Of a DNA stretch of 64,000 bases, positions 45,521 through 57,131 are shown one piece after another. The notes beneath the pieces were generated by a model that did not search any database, was not told the origin of the DNA, and was given only the letters and a program-made list of their open reading frames with translations. The position numbers were made by a program, and so were the translations under genes. This DNA comes from Bacilli bacterium (lineage in GTDB: Bacteria; Bacillota_I; Bacilli_A; RFN20; CAG-631). Numbering within the stretch: position 1 is the stretch's first letter; the number at the start of each line of letters is the position of its first letter. Where the stretch lies: contig CAAEBM010000052.1 in assembly GCA_900754115.1 (NCBI GenBank), positions 1-64,000 on the forward strand, read 5' to 3'.

Positions 45521-45553
45521 AAAACAAAGCGTTCGGCAAGAGCGCTTTGTTTT
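45521..45553 (-). terminator. Terminator of the rpoBC operon
   Basis: AAAACAAAGCG pairs with CGCTTTGTTTT around an 11-base loop, followed by TTTGTTTT on the minus strand, eight bases after the rpoC stop. Confidence 0.88.
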
Positions 45554-45560
45554 AGACATT

Positions 45561-48500
45561 TTAAACAATTGATTGTTCGACTGTTTCCTCATTTTCTTCA
45601 GAAAGCAAGGCTTTTTCTTGCTCTTTTTTAGCTACTTCAGGACAAGGAATAAGTTTACCAACAATAACATTTTCTTTTAATCCTGTCAAATGATCCACTT
45701 TTCCTTTAACAGCCGCATCCGTTAAAACACGGGTTGTTTCTTGGAAAGAAGCAGCAGACAAGAAAGATTCAGTTTCTAAAGAAGCTTTTGTGATGCTCAA
45801 AATAATTTGTTTTGCGACTGCAGGGCGGCCATGATGAATCAAAGTATCACGATTAATACGTGTAAATTCATGCATATCGATTTTACTTCCTGGTAATAAA
45901 TCAGTATCTCCGCCATCTAAAACAATTAATTTGCGTAACATTTGACGAATCATCACTTCAATATGTTTATCACCAATAGGAATACCGGTTAAGCGATAAA
46001 CTTTTTGAACTTCTTTTAAGATATATTTTTGAACTTCAACGCTATCTGCTACTTCAAGTAATTGTTTTGGATTAATCGGTCCTTCTGTAATTTTTTGACC
46101 ATTTTTAACTTCATCGCCAACTTGTACACGAATTCTTGCTCCAAAAGGTATGACATATTCTTCTGAATCTAAATCATTTTTAATGGTAACAACTGTTTTT
46201 TCGCCATCTTTGAAATCTTTTGTTTCAATGCTTTGAACTGTACCAGCAGTCTTTGAAATAATCGCTTCTCCACGAGGAGGACGTGTTTCAAACAATTCTT
46301 GAACCCGAGGTAAACCTTGAGTAATGTCTGAACTTCCCGTAACTCCACCGGTATGGAAAGTTCTCATGGTTAATTGCGTTCCTGGTTCCCCAATAGATTG
46401 AGCAGCCATTGTTCCAATCGCTTCTCCAACTTCTACTTCTTTTCCAGTTGCTAAATTTAAACCATAACACTTTCTGCACACACCATTATGAGTTTTACAA
46501 CCAAATAAAGAACGAATTTTAATTTTCTTATATCCTGCTTGAATAATTTTATCTGCAGTTTCTTCACTAATTAAACTATCTTTATCCACGATTAATTCTT
46601 TGGTTTCTGGATGATAGATATTATTTAGTGGGTAACGACCGACTAAACGATCTTTGAAAGGAACGACAATTGAATCATTTTTCGTGTCTTTGATTTCTTC
46701 AACTTCAAATCCAATATCGGTATGGCAATCATCTTCACGGACAATGACATCATGAGCCACATCGACTAAACGTCTAGTTAAATATCCAGATTCTGCTGTC
46801 TTTAAAGCAGTATCGGACATGGTTTTTCTAGCACCATGGGTAGAAATAAAGAATTCAGATACGGTTAAACCTTCACGGAAAGAAGATTTAATCGGTAATT
46901 CAATTGCTCTTTCAGTTGAAATAGACATTTGATTTAATTGAGAAATTTCAGCAGAAGTTAATTTTCCACCTGTTTGAGTTAATTTCTTAATTAAATCTTT
47001 ATGTGCATCTCTTGAAGAGGGTTTAAATGGTTTAGACATTAATCCTCTCATTCCGGCAAGTTGCGTAAAGTTTGAAGCATTTCCTCTAGCACCAGAATCA
47101 GACATCATAAAGAATGGATTTCGATTGTTTTGTTTTAATTGTTTTGCCAAAGAGGTTTCAACTTCACTTTTTACTTTTTCCCAAACTTTAACGACTTTAT
47201 TATGTCTTTCATCATCCGTTAATAAACCTTTATTATAGAATTTAACAATTTGTTCGACTTGTTTATCTCCATCAGCGATAATATCGTATTTTCCTTCGGC
47301 TACTTTAATATCATCAATAGAAACAGTAACACCAGAAACTGTCGCATATTTAAATCCTTGATCTTTCATTTTATCAAGCATAACGGAAGTTTCTTCAGTA
47401 CCATAGTGTTTAAACACATAGTCGATGATTTTTCCTAAATCTCCCTTTTTAAAAGGTGGATTTAGTTCACTAGTGGCGATGATTTCTTTGATATTTCCAC
47501 CACGAGGAACAAAATATTTTTCAGGGATTTTTTCAAATCCATCTTTAGGACTATTTAAATAAACAAGTGTTTTTGGATAAATGCTATTAAAGATAATTTT
47601 ACCAACGGTTGTAATTAAATATTGATTTTTTTGCTCTTCAGTAAAACATTCTTTATCTAAAGAGGAAGCTAAAATCGCAATCCGTGTTTGTAAATGAATA
47701 TTTCCTGTTTGATAAGCTAAAATCGCTTCATCTGGATTTGCAAAAACTTTTCCTTCACAATCTCCATATAATTCGTATTTTTCTGCATTCATTTCATCGC
47801 CATCTTCACGATATTTTGCAGCACGTTGATAAAAATCATTTTTGGTCCATTCTAGCGTAATATAATAATTTCCAAGCACCATGTCATGACCTGGAGTAAC
47901 AATTGGTTTTCCATCTTTTGGTCCTAAAATATTTTTTGAACCAATCATTAGTTCACGGGCTTCATGAATAGCATCTTTTGATAAAGGAACATGGACAGCC
48001 ATTTGGTCTCCATCAAAGTCAGCATTAAATGCTGGACAAACTAATGGATGCAAACGAATTGCTCTTCCATCAACTAATTTCACTTCAAAAGCTTGAATTC
48101 CTAAACGGTGTAACGTTGGTGCACGGTTTAATAATACAGGATGATCTTTAATAATGTTATCTAAAGCATCCCATACTCTTTCATCTTGACGATCAATTAA
48201 TCGTTCGGCTTGTTTATGAGAAGTGACTTGTCCTTCAGCAATCATTTTTGCAGCAATGAAAGGTTTAAATAATTGAACAGCCATTTCTCTTGGAATACCA
48301 CATTGATACATCTTTAAATCAGGTCCGACAACAATAACACTACGTCCTGAATAATCGACTCTTTTTCCAAGTAAGTTTTGACGGAAACGACCTTGTTTTC
48401 CTTTTAAAGTATTGGATAAAGATTTTAATGCTCTTCCACCAGCGCCTAAAACTGGTTTGCTACGACGACCATTGTCAATTAAAGCATCAACGGCTTCTTG

Positions 48501-49502
48501 TAACATTCTTTTTTCATTGATTAAAATGACTCCAGGAGCATTAATTTCTTTTAATCTTTTTAGACGAATATTTCGGGTGATAACACGACGATATAAATCA
48601 TTTAAATCACTTGTTGCAAAACGTCCTCCATCTAATTGTAACATCGGTCTTAAATCAGGTGGAATGACGGGAACAACCGTTAAAACCATCCATTCTGGAC
48701 GATTATTTGATTTTCTAAAAGATTCGACAACGTCAAGTCTTTTTAATAATTTTTGTCTTTTTAATTTTTGACTTTGTGTTTCTTTTAGTTCTGTTTTAAT
48801 TTCTTCAAGAATTTTATCTAAATCAACTTGTTCTAATAAAGTTTTAATGGCTTCTGCCCCCATACCAAATTCAGCACCTGTGTGTTGCGTGATAAAGGTA
48901 GCATAAGTATAAAAATCAAATTCTTTTGAATTTTCCAAACGATTAATAATATCCGTACCACGAATATATTCTGCATCATCTTCAGAAAATCTTGAAATAA
49001 TTTCTTTTACTACAGCCACAAATTTAATTCTAGCTTCTTTTTCTCCTAAAACTTCTCCTTTGTATAATAAAGAAGTAGTTCCAGGATTTAAAACAATTCT
49101 AGAAACAAAGTAGACGACATCTTCTAATTGCTTAGCAGAAATATCTAAAATTAAAGCAATTCGACTAGGAGTTCCTCTTAAATACCAAATATGAGCCACT
49201 GGACTTGCTAATTCAATATGTCCCATTCTTTCACGACGAACTGCTTTTGTAGTCACTTCTACTCCGCATTTTTCACATTTAATGCCTTGGAAACGAATCT
49301 TTTTATATTTTCCACAATGACATTCATAATCTTTTGACGGACCAAAAATTCTTTCACAAAACAAACCATCCAATTCTGGCTTTTGAGACCGATAATTAAT
49401 GGTTTCTGGTTTTGTCACTTCTCCATATGACCATTCTAAGATTTTTTCTGGAGAAGCCAAGCCAATTTGAATAGCAGAAAGTTTATTGATATCAATGGCC
49501 AT
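45561..49502 (-). CDS. rpoC: RNA polymerase beta' subunit
   Basis: A 1313-residue protein. The N-terminal zinc site is [20 protein letters not shown], the catalytic loop is [12 protein letters not shown], and bridge and trigger elements include [18 protein letters not shown] and [10 protein letters not shown]. The second zinc cluster appears as [14 protein letters not shown] Glu-rich tail ends in VEQSIV. It pairs with RpoB in the transcription core. The first base of its ATG is the last base of the rpoB stop. Confidence 0.99.
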   Translation of the reverse strand: MAIDINKLSAIQIGLASPEKILEWSYGEVTKPETINYRSQKPELDGLFCERIFGPSKDYECHCGKYKKIRFQGIKCEKCGVEVTTKAVRRERMGHIELASPVAHIWYLRGTPSRIALILDISAKQLEDVVYFVSRIVLNPGTTSLLYKGEVLGEKEARIKFVAVVKEIISRFSEDDAEYIRGTDIINRLENSKEFDFYTYATFITQHTGAEFGMGAEAIKTLLEQVDLDKILEEIKTELKETQSQKLKRQKLLKRLDVVESFRKSNNRPEWMVLTVVPVIPPDLRPMLQLDGGRFATSDLNDLYRRVITRNIRLKRLKEINAPGVILINEKRMLQEAVDALIDNGRRSKPVLGAGGRALKSLSNTLKGKQGRFRQNLLGKRVDYSGRSVIVVGPDLKMYQCGIPREMAVQLFKPFIAAKMIAEGQVTSHKQAERLIDRQDERVWDALDNIIKDHPVLLNRAPTLHRLGIQAFEVKLVDGRAIRLHPLVCPAFNADFDGDQMAVHVPLSKDAIHEARELMIGSKNILGPKDGKPIVTPGHDMVLGNYYITLEWTKNDFYQRAAKYREDGDEMNAEKYELYGDCEGKVFANPDEAILAYQTGNIHLQTRIAILASSLDKECFTEEQKNQYLITTVGKIIFNSIYPKTLVYLNSPKDGFEKIPEKYFVPRGGNIKEIIATSELNPPFKKGDLGKIIDYVFKHYGTEETSVMLDKMKDQGFKYATVSGVTVSIDDIKVAEGKYDIIADGDKQVEQIVKFYNKGLLTDDERHNKVVKVWEKVKSEVETSLAKQLKQNNRNPFFMMSDSGARGNASNFTQLAGMRGLMSKPFKPSSRDAHKDLIKKLTQTGGKLTSAEISQLNQMSISTERAIELPIKSSFREGLTVSEFFISTHGARKTMSDTALKTAESGYLTRRLVDVAHDVIVREDDCHTDIGFEVEEIKDTKNDSIVVPFKDRLVGRYPLNNIYHPETKELIVDKDSLISEETADKIIQAGYKKIKIRSLFGCKTHNGVCRKCYGLNLATGKEVEVGEAIGTMAAQSIGEPGTQLTMRTFHTGGVTGSSDITQGLPRVQELFETRPPRGEAIISKTAGTVQSIETKDFKDGEKTVVTIKNDLDSEEYVIPFGARIRVQVGDEVKNGQKITEGPINPKQLLEVADSVEVQKYILKEVQKVYRLTGIPIGDKHIEVMIRQMLRKLIVLDGGDTDLLPGSKIDMHEFTRINRDTLIHHGRPAVAKQIILSITKASLETESFLSAASFQETTRVLTDAAVKGKVDHLTGLKENVIVGKLIPCPEVAKKEQEKALLSEENEETVEQSIV

Positions 49503-52500
49503 TAAAATTCACCTCCGTCATCAAGATTTGCTGAGATATTTAATCCACTCGCTTCTAAATCTTCAGAAAGGGTTTCAAATGTCGGATATTTATCTCGACT
49601 TTGTGCTTCTTTCATAATATCTTTGGTTTCCATGATATTTCCTTGATCATCAAGTAAATTGACATCAATAGCCAAAGATTGCAATTCTTTTTGTAAGACT
49701 CTAAACGATTCAGGAATTCCAGGATTAGGAATTTCTTTTCCTTTTAAGATTGCTTCATAAGCTTTCACACGTCCCACTACATCATCGGATTTAATAGTCA
49801 ATATTTCTTGTAAAGTATGTGCAGCTCCATAAGCTTCTAAAGCCCATACTTCCATTTCACCAAAACGTTGACCACCATTTTGAGCTTTACCTCCAAGAGG
49901 TTGTTGTGTGACAAGTGAATAAGGACCTGTCGCACGAGCATGTAATTTATCGTCAACCATGTGTGATAGTTTAATCATATACATGACTCCGACAGAAACT
50001 TTTTCATCATATTTTTCACCGGTTTTTCCATCATAAAGAACTGTTTTTCCATCTTTTGACATACCGGCTTTATTCATCAAATCGAGCAATTCTTCATTTG
50101 AAATTCCATCAAATGAAGAAGTAGCTACTTTCATTCCTAAAGTTTTAGCAGCCATTCCTAAATGAAGTTCCAACACTTGTCCAATGTTCATTCGGCTTGG
50201 AACCCCTAAAGGATTAAGCATAATATCTACTGGTGTGCCATCTGGTAAAAAGGGCATATCTTCTTCAGGCATGATTCGTGAAATGACCCCTTTATTTCCA
50301 TGACGTCCAGCCATTTTATCTCCTTCAGAAATTTTCCGTTTTTGAGCGATATAAACTCTAACGATTTGATTAACACCAGGAGCTAAATCCACTCCTCCTG
50401 TCTTCCGATTGAATACTTTTACACCGACAACAATTCCTTCTCCACCGTGAGGAACGCGTAAAGAATTATCTTTTCCTTCTTTTGTGCGATCGCCAAAGAT
50501 AGACATTAATAGTTTTTCTTCAGGAGTGGGTTCAGTTTGTCCTTTTGGTGTAATTTTTCCAACTAAAATATCGCCTTCTTTAACTTCTGAACCAGGAATA
50601 ACAATTCCAAGTTCATCTAAGTGAGCCTTTGCTTCTTCTGAAACATTGGGCACATCCCGTGTAATTTCTTCTGGACCTAATTTTGTTTCACGACATTCTG
50701 TATCGTAATCTTCAATATGAATAGAAGTATATACATCATCTTTAACTAAACGTTGAGACATGATGACTGCATCTTCATAGTTATATCCATGCCAGGTCAT
50801 AAATGCAACGACAACATTTTGTCCTAAAGCTAACTCTCCTTGTTCCATAGAAGGTCCATCGGCTAAAATTTCACCCTTTGCTACTTGTTGGCCCACTTTA
50901 ACAATCGGGTTTTGGTTAAAACAAGTACCCGCATTAGAACGAGCAAATTTATATAATGTATAGGTACGTGGTCCTTCTTTTTCATCCACAATAATTTTTT
51001 TAGAATCGACATAACGTACAATTCCATCTTCTTTTGCAACTACAGCAACACCAGAGTCATGTGCACTAATGTATTCAATACCTGTACCAACAATAGGTGC
51101 ACTAGGACGTAAAAGAGGAATGGCTTGCCGTTGCATGTTTGCACCCATCATTGCCCGGTTTGCATCATCGTTTTCAATAAATGGAATTAATGCTGTCGGA
51201 ATCGAAATGATTTGTTTAGGTGAAACATCGACATAATCGACATTTTCTTTATCCGCTAAGATATCTTCTCCACGGAAACGAGCGATAATTTTATCTTGTA
51301 AAATTTCGCCATCTTTTCCTAATTGAATGTTTGCTTGACCAATGACAAATTCGTTTTCTTCATCAGCTGATAAATAATCACATAATTCATCTTTTACAAA
51401 ATGCTTTCCATTTTCGTGAACTACTTTACGGAAAGGAGTTTCAATAAATCCATATTCGTTAATTTTAGCATGACTTGCTAAATTATTAATTAATCCAATA
51501 TTTGGTCCTTCTGGCGTTTCAATTGGACAAATTCGACCATAATGGGAATAGTGAACATCCCGCACTTCAAAACTAGCGCGATCACGCGAAATTCCACCAG
51601 GTCCTAATGCAGACAAACGACGTTTATTGGTAAGTTCTGCAATTGGATTGGTTTGATCCATGAATTGAGAAAGTTGTGAAGAAGAATAAAATTCTTTAAT
51701 CGCAGCCGTTAACGGTCTAATGTTAATGAGATTGGTCGGTGTCATCGATTCTGTATCTGTAATGGACATTCTTTCACGAACAGAACGTTCCATTCTAGAA
51801 AGACCAATTCTGAATTGATTTTGTAACAATTCACCAACAGCACGTACCCGACGATTACCTAAATGGTCAATGTCATCAACATCGCCAATATTATCGGCTA
51901 AATTGAGTAAATAAGAAAAAGTAGCATAAATATCAGGAACGGTAATATGCTTGTTTTTTAAATTCAAGTCTGTCCCCATGATTTGTACAACTTTTGACTT
52001 TGTTTCATCTGGGTAAACTTTGACAATATTCACTTGATTATAAGGTCCAAAATCCGTATTTACTTTTACTTCATAAGCATGGGCTCCTTTTTCAAAAAGT
52101 TCCATGTTCATGATGTTTTTGACTCTTTCTTTAGTCATATGAGTGCCTTTTTCATAAATGACTTCCCCATTGACATCGACTAAATTTTCAGCCAAATAAC
52201 AATCTAAAATACGATTATAAACACTTAATTTGCTTTTTAATTTAAAGCGTCCTGCCACGCCTAAATCATAACGTCTTTTATCAAAAAACTTTTGAAATAA
52301 TAACGTTTTAGGTCCTTCTTCTGTAGCAGGTTCACCTGGTCTTAATTTAGAATGAATTTCAACCAATGCTTCACGAATGGTAGAAGCATGATCTTTTTCA
52401 AATGTATTTACAAGCAAAGGATTATTACCAAACAAATCACAGATATCTTCATTTGTTGGTAAACCGATTGCTCTTAACAATACAGTAGCAGGCATTTTCC

Positions 52501-53068
52501 GAGTACGATCAACACGCACTTGAATTTGATCTTTGATATCACTTTCAAATTCAAGCCAAGTTCCTCTTGCTGGAATTAAGTCTGCACCATAAAGTAATTT
52601 TCCATTTTTAGTGTCCACATTCTTTTTAAAATAAGCGCCTGGAGAACGAACAAGTTGCGAAACAATAACCCGTTCAGCACCATTGATGACAAAGGTACCA
52701 GTATCTGTCATCATTGGGAAATCTCCCATATAGACTTCAGATTCTTTAATTTCTCCTGTAGTCATGTTATTTAATCGCAATAATGCGCGTAGTGGACGAG
52801 AATAAGTTAGATCTCGATTCTTACAATCAACTTCGCTGAATTTTGGTTCATCAAAACGGCATGATAAAAATTCAAGGGTTAAATCGCCTTTACTACTAGC
52901 TATTGGAAAGACATCTTGGAAAACTTCTCCAATTCCTTTTTTTAAGAACCAATCAAAAGATGATGTTTGAATTTCAATCAAATTTGGAAGGGCTAATGAA
53001 CCACTAATTTTAGAGTAATTAACTCTATTTTTAGAATACTTTTGTTTTTCAAAAGTTGTTTTTATCAC
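49502..53068 (-). CDS. rpoB: RNA polymerase beta subunit
   Basis: About 1188 residues from a GTG at 53068, chosen because AAGGGGTGAC lies just upstream; another GTG at 53104 lies inside the previous gene and lacks a site. Family landmarks are [16 protein letters not shown] at the start, [24 protein letters not shown] (the rifampicin region), GHNYEDAV-like HGYNYEDAV, and [15 protein letters not shown]. The C-terminal [16 protein letters not shown] contacts beta'. The rifampicin region looks wild type (Asp, His and Ser positions in their usual form). Confidence 0.98.
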   Translation of the reverse strand: MIKTTFEKQKYSKNRVNYSKISGSLALPNLIEIQTSSFDWFLKKGIGEVFQDVFPIASSKGDLTLEFLSCRFDEPKFSEVDCKNRDLTYSRPLRALLRLNNMTTGEIKESEVYMGDFPMMTDTGTFVINGAERVIVSQLVRSPGAYFKKNVDTKNGKLLYGADLIPARGTWLEFESDIKDQIQVRVDRTRKMPATVLLRAIGLPTNEDICDLFGNNPLLVNTFEKDHASTIREALVEIHSKLRPGEPATEEGPKTLLFQKFFDKRRYDLGVAGRFKLKSKLSVYNRILDCYLAENLVDVNGEVIYEKGTHMTKERVKNIMNMELFEKGAHAYEVKVNTDFGPYNQVNIVKVYPDETKSKVVQIMGTDLNLKNKHITVPDIYATFSYLLNLADNIGDVDDIDHLGNRRVRAVGELLQNQFRIGLSRMERSVRERMSITDTESMTPTNLINIRPLTAAIKEFYSSSQLSQFMDQTNPIAELTNKRRLSALGPGGISRDRASFEVRDVHYSHYGRICPIETPEGPNIGLINNLASHAKINEYGFIETPFRKVVHENGKHFVKDELCDYLSADEENEFVIGQANIQLGKDGEILQDKIIARFRGEDILADKENVDYVDVSPKQIISIPTALIPFIENDDANRAMMGANMQRQAIPLLRPSAPIVGTGIEYISAHDSGVAVVAKEDGIVRYVDSKKIIVDEKEGPRTYTLYKFARSNAGTCFNQNPIVKVGQQVAKGEILADGPSMEQGELALGQNVVVAFMTWHGYNYEDAVIMSQRLVKDDVYTSIHIEDYDTECRETKLGPEEITRDVPNVSEEAKAHLDELGIVIPGSEVKEGDILVGKITPKGQTEPTPEEKLLMSIFGDRTKEGKDNSLRVPHGGEGIVVGVKVFNRKTGGVDLAPGVNQIVRVYIAQKRKISEGDKMAGRHGNKGVISRIMPEEDMPFLPDGTPVDIMLNPLGVPSRMNIGQVLELHLGMAAKTLGMKVATSSFDGISNEELLDLMNKAGMSKDGKTVLYDGKTGEKYDEKVSVGVMYMIKLSHMVDDKLHARATGPYSLVTQQPLGGKAQNGGQRFGEMEVWALEAYGAAHTLQEILTIKSDDVVGRVKAYEAILKGKEIPNPGIPESFRVLQKELQSLAIDVNLLDDQGNIMETKDIMKEAQSRDKYPTFETLSEDLEASGLNISANLDDGGEF

Positions 53069-53090
53069 TTTTGTGTCACCCCTTGTTTTA

Positions 53091-53702
53091 TTATTCGGAT
53101 TCACAGTTTTCTTTTGTTGCTTGCAGAATCCAATATCCTTTATGCTTTAAAACAACACGCACCTGTTTAAATATTTCAAGCAACTTTTTTTGGGCACTTA
53201 AAGCACCTAAATCTTTTTTTATAACAATCCATAATTCGCCCTGATGTTTTAAATGATAAAATGCATCTAAAAACATGGAATAAATAACTTTTTTTCCTGC
53301 ACGAATTGGTGGATTCATTACAATAGTATCAAAAATCTTTTTTACATTTGTAAATCCATCACTTAAATAAACTTCTGCATTACTTAAATGAAAATTTTTT
53401 GCATTTTTTAAAGTTAATTCTATTGCTCTAGGATTCACATCTATCAAATCAACCTGTTGACATTTTTTAAAATAAGACAATGTCAATCCAATGACTCCAT
53501 ATCCACAACCAACATCTAATAACGTCTCAACAGATGGCTGCTTTAATAATTCTAAAATTAAAAGATACGAGCCAAAATCGATTTCATTTTTTGAAAAAAC
53601 TCCTATATCGGTAAGGAAAGATAGTTTTTCATTGCCGATATAGGCATTAATTTGTTTCGGTTTGCTTTGTAAAGAAGGATCAAAATCATAATAATGACTC
53701 AT
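53091..53702 (-). CDS. rsmC: RsmC-like class I methyltransferase (YbxB family)
   Basis: A 203-residue methyltransferase with [18 protein letters not shown] (SAM site), [13 protein letters not shown] and [10 protein letters not shown], the NPP(I/Y) motif of base N-methyltransferases. It lacks the extra N-terminal domain of E. coli RsmC, as Bacillus YbxB does. It probably methylates a guanine of 16S rRNA. It lies between rplL and rpoB, as in Bacillus, after an attenuator-like hairpin. Confidence 0.9.
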   Translation of the reverse strand: MSHYYDFDPSLQSKPKQINAYIGNEKLSFLTDIGVFSKNEIDFGSYLLILELLKQPSVETLLDVGCGYGVIGLTLSYFKKCQQVDLIDVNPRAIELTLKNAKNFHLSNAEVYLSDGFTNVKKIFDTIVMNPPIRAGKKVIYSMFLDAFYHLKHQGELWIVIKKDLGALSAQKKLLEIFKQVRVVLKHKGYWILQATKENCESE

Positions 53703-53723
53703 GTTTTCACTCCTTTAAAAAAT

Positions 53724-53754
53724 GCGAAAAACCCGCCTATCAAAAAGCAGGTTT
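53724..53754 (-). terminator. Attenuator-like hairpin between rplL and rsmC-rpoBC
   Basis: On the minus strand AAACCTGC pairs with GCGGGTTT (one G-U pair), followed by a short TTT run. Partial termination here would lower polymerase relative to ribosomal protein output. Confidence 0.65.
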
Positions 53755-53778
53755 AAAGATGAGAAAGTAAAAGTTAAA

Positions 53779-54156
53779 TTACTTAACTTCAACTTCAGCA
53801 CCTTGTTCAACAAGTTGTGCTTTAATTGCTTCAGCTTGTTCAGGTGTAATTTTTTCTTTTAATAAAGCAGGTAATGTATCACATAATTTTTTAGCTTCTA
53901 AAAGTCCTTTTTCAGTAATTGCTTGAACAGCTTTAATTACAGGAATTTTAGCTTGTCCAACGCTAACTAAATAGACTGAAACTTCTTTTGGTCCTTCAGC
54001 AACTTCTTCAGCTGGAGCAGCAGCAGCTGCAGCAGCAACTGGAGCAGCAGCAGTAACACCAAAAGCTTCTTCGATTGCTTTTACTAATTCATTGACTTCT
54101 AAAATTGTCATTTCTTTTAATGATTCAATTACTTGTTCATTTGTTAATTTTGCCAT
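53779..54156 (-). CDS. rplL: Ribosomal protein L7/L12
   Basis: A 125-residue protein with an N-terminal dimerisation domain ([19 protein letters not shown]), an Ala-rich hinge and the C-terminal factor-binding domain ([22 protein letters not shown] ending in GAEVEVK). It forms the flexible stalk recruiting translation factors. It lies 23 bases after rplJ. Confidence 0.98.
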   Translation of the reverse strand: MAKLTNEQVIESLKEMTILEVNELVKAIEEAFGVTAAAPVAAAAAAAPAEEVAEGPKEVSVYLVSVGQAKIPVIKAVQAITEKGLLEAKKLCDTLPALLKEKITPEQAEAIKAQLVEQGAEVEVK

Positions 54157-54179
54157 TTTTTATTCCTCCTATAAATTTT

Positions 54180-54677
54180 TTATGCATCGGCATTTTCTTT
54201 TTGTGCTGCAACTTCTTTAACAGCATAAGCAAATTTCGTTAATGGAGATTGTAAACATCCCAATAACATAGAAATGAGTGTTGGTTTTGTAGGTAATTTT
54301 GCAATGGATTGCATTTGATTAGCATCCACAATTTGCGATTCTACAATTCCACCTTTAACGACTAAATTTGGATTTTTCTTTGCAAATTTGTAAAGCAAAT
54401 TAGGTACACTGACTGGATCTTGAGTCGCACTGACAAAAGCATTTGGTCCGCTTAACATTTCATCCAATTCATAACCATTTTCCTTTGCTGCTCTTGAAAC
54501 TAAATTGTTCTTATAAACCGTGAATTTTCCACCGATTTTTGCTAAATCACGACGTAAAGTCATCAATTGAGCAACATTTAATCCGCGATATTCAACGACT
54601 ACATAAGATTGAGAATTCTTAATTTCAGTAGCAATTTCAGAAACAATTTGCGCTTTTTTTGCAATGATTTCTTTCAT
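54180..54677 (-). CDS. rplJ: Ribosomal protein L10
   Basis: A 165-residue stalk base protein. Diagnostic segments are SYVVVEYRGLNVAQLMTLR, FTVYKNNLVSRAA and the C-terminal L7/L12-binding helix. It is preceded by an L10 leader, so L10-L7/L12 complex probably represses its own synthesis. Confidence 0.98.
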   Translation of the reverse strand: MKEIIAKKAQIVSEIATEIKNSQSYVVVEYRGLNVAQLMTLRRDLAKIGGKFTVYKNNLVSRAAKENGYELDEMLSGPNAFVSATQDPVSVPNLLYKFAKKNPNLVVKGGIVESQIVDANQMQSIAKLPTKPTLISMLLGCLQSPLTKFAYAVKEVAAQKENADA

Positions 54678-54705
54678 TCTTGCACCTCCTGTTTAATTTA
54701 TTAAA

Positions 54706-54812
54706 CAATACGCACTAAAAATTTATAGAAAATTCATTGAATTTAAAAACTTTTGTATTTTCACCTCGGCAACAAATTAAGCTTGTTAGCAGTTGCTTTC
54801 TAGGGCGTATTG
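54706..54812 (-). promoter_or_regulatory. Ribosomal protein L10 leader
   Basis: The minus-strand spacer between rplA and rplJ starts with CAATACGC (54805-54812) and ends with GCGTATTG (54706-54713), a perfect long-range pair. Inside are TGCCGAGGTGA and GCAACTGCTAACAAGC, matching the known Bacillota L10 leader architecture. It probably binds the L10-L7/L12 complex. Confidence 0.8.
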
Positions 54813-54823
54813 AACAACCAAAA

Positions 54824-55510
54824 TTAGAATGTAGAAAAATCAACTTTGATGCCAGGACCCATTGTAGTAGTCACGGCAACATTTTTAATATAATTTCCTT
54901 TAATTGTAGAAGGTTTAGCTTTTACAATTGCATCTTTTAAAACTTTAAAATTATCAATTAATTTTTGCGCATCAAAGGATGCACGACCAATACAAACATT
55001 GATATTTCCTTGTTTGTCTACACGATAAGCCACTTTACCAGCTTTGATTTCTGTAACTGCTTTTGCAATATCAGGATTGACTGTTCCTGTTTTAGGATTA
55101 GGCATTAAACCTTTAGGACCTAAAACACGTCCAAGTTTTCCAAGTTCTCCCATCATATCAGGAGTAGCAACGATGACATCAAAATCAAACCAGTTTTCTT
55201 TGCTAATTTTTTCAAGCATTTCTTTGCCACCGACAAAATCAGCACCAGCTGCTTCAGCAGCCTTTACATCATTTGTAATCGCAAGAACTTTTTTTGTTTT
55301 TCCAGTTCCGTGTGGTAAAACAATTGCCCCACGAACTTGTTGTTCTGCATAACGTGGGTCGACATTTAAACGAAAAGATACATCAACAGAAGCGTCAAAT
55401 TTTGTAATAGAAGTTTTTCCAACTAAATTTAATGCTTCTTCATATTGATAAGCTTTTGTTTGATCAATTAATTTTACAGCTTCTAAATATTTTTTTCCTC
55501 TTTTTGCCAT
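54824..55510 (-). CDS. rplA: Ribosomal protein L1
   Basis: A 228-residue protein with [20 protein letters not shown], the [12 protein letters not shown] strand and [18 protein letters not shown]. It forms the L1 stalk guiding deacylated tRNA out of the E site. It lies 13 bases after rplK, as expected for one transcript. Confidence 0.98.
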   Translation of the reverse strand: MAKRGKKYLEAVKLIDQTKAYQYEEALNLVGKTSITKFDASVDVSFRLNVDPRYAEQQVRGAIVLPHGTGKTKKVLAITNDVKAAEAAGADFVGGKEMLEKISKENWFDFDVIVATPDMMGELGKLGRVLGPKGLMPNPKTGTVNPDIAKAVTEIKAGKVAYRVDKQGNINVCIGRASFDAQKLIDNFKVLKDAIVKAKPSTIKGNYIKNVAVTTTMGPGIKVDFSTF

Positions 55511-55523
55511 TTTCAGTACCTCC

Positions 55524-55943
55524 CTATTCTACTTCAATACCCATATTACGGGCTGTACCTTCGACAATTTTACAAGCTGCTTCTACATCATTAGCATTTA
55601 AATCAGGCATTTTGTATTCCGCAATTTTGCGAATTTCTTCTTTTGAAATTTTCGCTACTTTTACTTTATTTGGCGTTCCTGATCCCTTTTTAATGTTTGT
55701 AGCTTTTTTTAATAAATCAGCAGTTGGAGTTGTCTTTAAAACAAAAGTAAAACTTTTGTCTTCGTAAGCAGTAATAATAACTGGTACGATATCTCCTGCT
55801 CTGTCTCGAGTTTGATCATTAAACTCTTGACAAAATTTTGGCATCAAAATTCCAGCTGATGCTAATGCTGGTCCCGGCTTTGCTTGTCCGGCTGGGATTT
55901 GTAATTTTACAACCTTTGCGACTTTTTTACTCACGTGACGCAC
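55524..55943 (-). CDS. rplK: Ribosomal protein L11
   Basis: A 139-residue protein with [20 protein letters not shown], then [15 protein letters not shown] and the C-terminal rRNA-binding domain. It forms the GTPase-associated centre. It is the first gene of its transcript, behind a promoter and a leader with hairpins. Confidence 0.97.
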   Translation of the reverse strand: MRHVSKKVAKVVKLQIPAGQAKPGPALASAGILMPKFCQEFNDQTRDRAGDIVPVIITAYEDKSFTFVLKTTPTADLLKKATNIKKGSGTPNKVKVAKISKEEIRKIAEYKMPDLNANDVEAACKIVEGTARNMGIEVE

Positions 55944-56035
55944 CTCCTATTTTTCCCGTGTCGTGGTGATAATGAATGAAATATTCTTCCACTACGACGC
56001 AAAAGTTTCGCGTATGCACACACATACGCTATGAT

Positions 56036-56065
56036 ATTATACAATACTTGCCATCTTTTTTTCAA
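56036..56065 (-). promoter_or_regulatory. Promoter of the rplKAJL-rpoBC operon
   Basis: TTGAAA (56060-56065) and TATAAT (56036-56041) are separated by 18 bases. The leader of about 90 bases before rplK begins with the hairpin GCGTATG/CATACGC and a larger imperfect stem (GTCGTAGTGG with CCACGACAC) that may be an autoregulatory site. Confidence 0.7.
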
Positions 56066-56107
56066 TAGTTATTTTAATTTTTTTCAAATGTTTACAAAAC
56101 AAAAAGA

Positions 56108-56133
56108 AAAAAACTTTATCGCTAAAGTTTTTT
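56108..56133 (-). terminator. Terminator between nusG and rplK
   Basis: AAAAACTTTA pairs with TAAAGTTTTT around GCGA and is followed by T-rich DNA on the minus strand, beginning right after the nusG stop. Confidence 0.8.
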
Positions 56134-56685
56134 CTAATTATATTTTTCAATATCGTTAATACTTACTTGAACATTGTTTTCTCTACCAAAGAAAACAGTT
56201 GAAATATTTACTAAACCTTTTTCTTTATCAATAGCGGTTATAGTAGAAATTTGATCTGCTAATGGGCCATTTACTACTCGAATTGTATCGCCCACTTCAT
56301 ATTCATTAAAGTAAGATGCATCTACCAATCCCATACGTTTTAATACGGTTTCAATTTCTTCTTTTGAAACAGGGAATGGTTTTGTTCCTTTTCCTGATGA
56401 ACCAATAAATCCCGTTACACCCGGCGTATTTCTAACGACATACCACGCTTCATCCGTCATATACATTTCAATAAATATATATCCTGGATACATATTTTTC
56501 ATTTTTGTTTTTCCCGTAGGAATGCCATTTTTCTTTACAGGTTCTTCATATTCAGCAACGATGACTCTAAAGATATAATCTTGCATATTCATCGTTTCAA
56601 TTCTTCTTAAAATATTGTCTTTTACTTTGTTTTCATGACTTGCATAGGTATTGACCACATACCAATTTTTGTCTAATTGTTCCAT
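56134..56685 (-). CDS. nusG: Transcription termination/antitermination factor NusG
   Basis: A 183-residue protein from the ATG at 56685; an upstream TTG reading inside secE is unlikely. The NGN domain shows WYVVNTYASHENKVKDNI and MYPGYIFIEMYMTDEAWYVVRNTPGVTGF; the KOW domain shows VGDTIRVVNGPLADQISTI. NusG binds the polymerase clamp and affects pausing and coupling. It follows secE by 19 bases. Confidence 0.97.
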   Translation of the reverse strand: MEQLDKNWYVVNTYASHENKVKDNILRRIETMNMQDYIFRVIVAEYEEPVKKNGIPTGKTKMKNMYPGYIFIEMYMTDEAWYVVRNTPGVTGFIGSSGKGTKPFPVSKEEIETVLKRMGLVDASYFNEYEVGDTIRVVNGPLADQISTITAIDKEKGLVNISTVFFGRENNVQVSINDIEKYN

Positions 56686-56704
56686 CTTTTTAAACCTGCT
56701 TTCT

Positions 56705-56923
56705 TTACATATATTCAATTGCTTTTAAAATAGATTGAGCAATGACATAACCTGCACTAAAGAACAAACCAAAAAAGACACAGAAAACTAAAACCGTTGA
56801 TGTATTTTCATACATACTTTTTTTATTGGGCCAACGCACCTTTTTTCCTTCACGAACGACACCTTTAAAAAATAATCCAATTGAAGAAAACATTCTTTTG
56901 AAAAATCTACCTATTTTTTTCAT
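56705..56923 (-). CDS. secE: Preprotein translocase subunit SecE
   Basis: A 72-residue protein with the amphipathic KGVVREGKKVRWPNKKSMY segment and one membrane helix (about 43-66). It clamps SecY in the translocon. AGGAGG overlaps the end of rpmG, consistent with one transcript. Confidence 0.95.
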   Translation of the reverse strand: MKKIGRFFKRMFSSIGLFFKGVVREGKKVRWPNKKSMYENTSTVLVFCVFFGLFFSAGYVIAQSILKAIEYM

Positions 56924-56938
56924 TTGCGAAACAACCTC

Positions 56939-57088
56939 CTATTTACTTTGCTTATGGATTGTATACTTATTACACTTTGGGCAAAATTTTTTAATTTCAA
57001 AACGAGTAGTTGATACTGCTTTTTTCCTTGTCGTCGTATAATTCCGAGAGAGACATTCTTCACAAACTAAAATCATCTTTTCTCTCAT
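56939..57088 (-). CDS. rpmG: Ribosomal protein L33
   Basis: A 49-residue protein, [17 protein letters not shown] to IHKQSK, with CEEC and CPKC, the zinc-binding form of L33. It lies between the SigH-like gene and secE as in Bacillus. Zinc-type L33 is often replaced by a Cys-free paralogue under zinc limitation; none is in the window. Confidence 0.95.
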   Translation of the reverse strand: MREKMILVCEECLSRNYTTTRKKAVSTTRFEIKKFCPKCNKYTIHKQSK

Positions 57089-57131
57089 TTATACCACACT
57101 CCACTTTACAATTTTACTATAAGTAAAAAGA

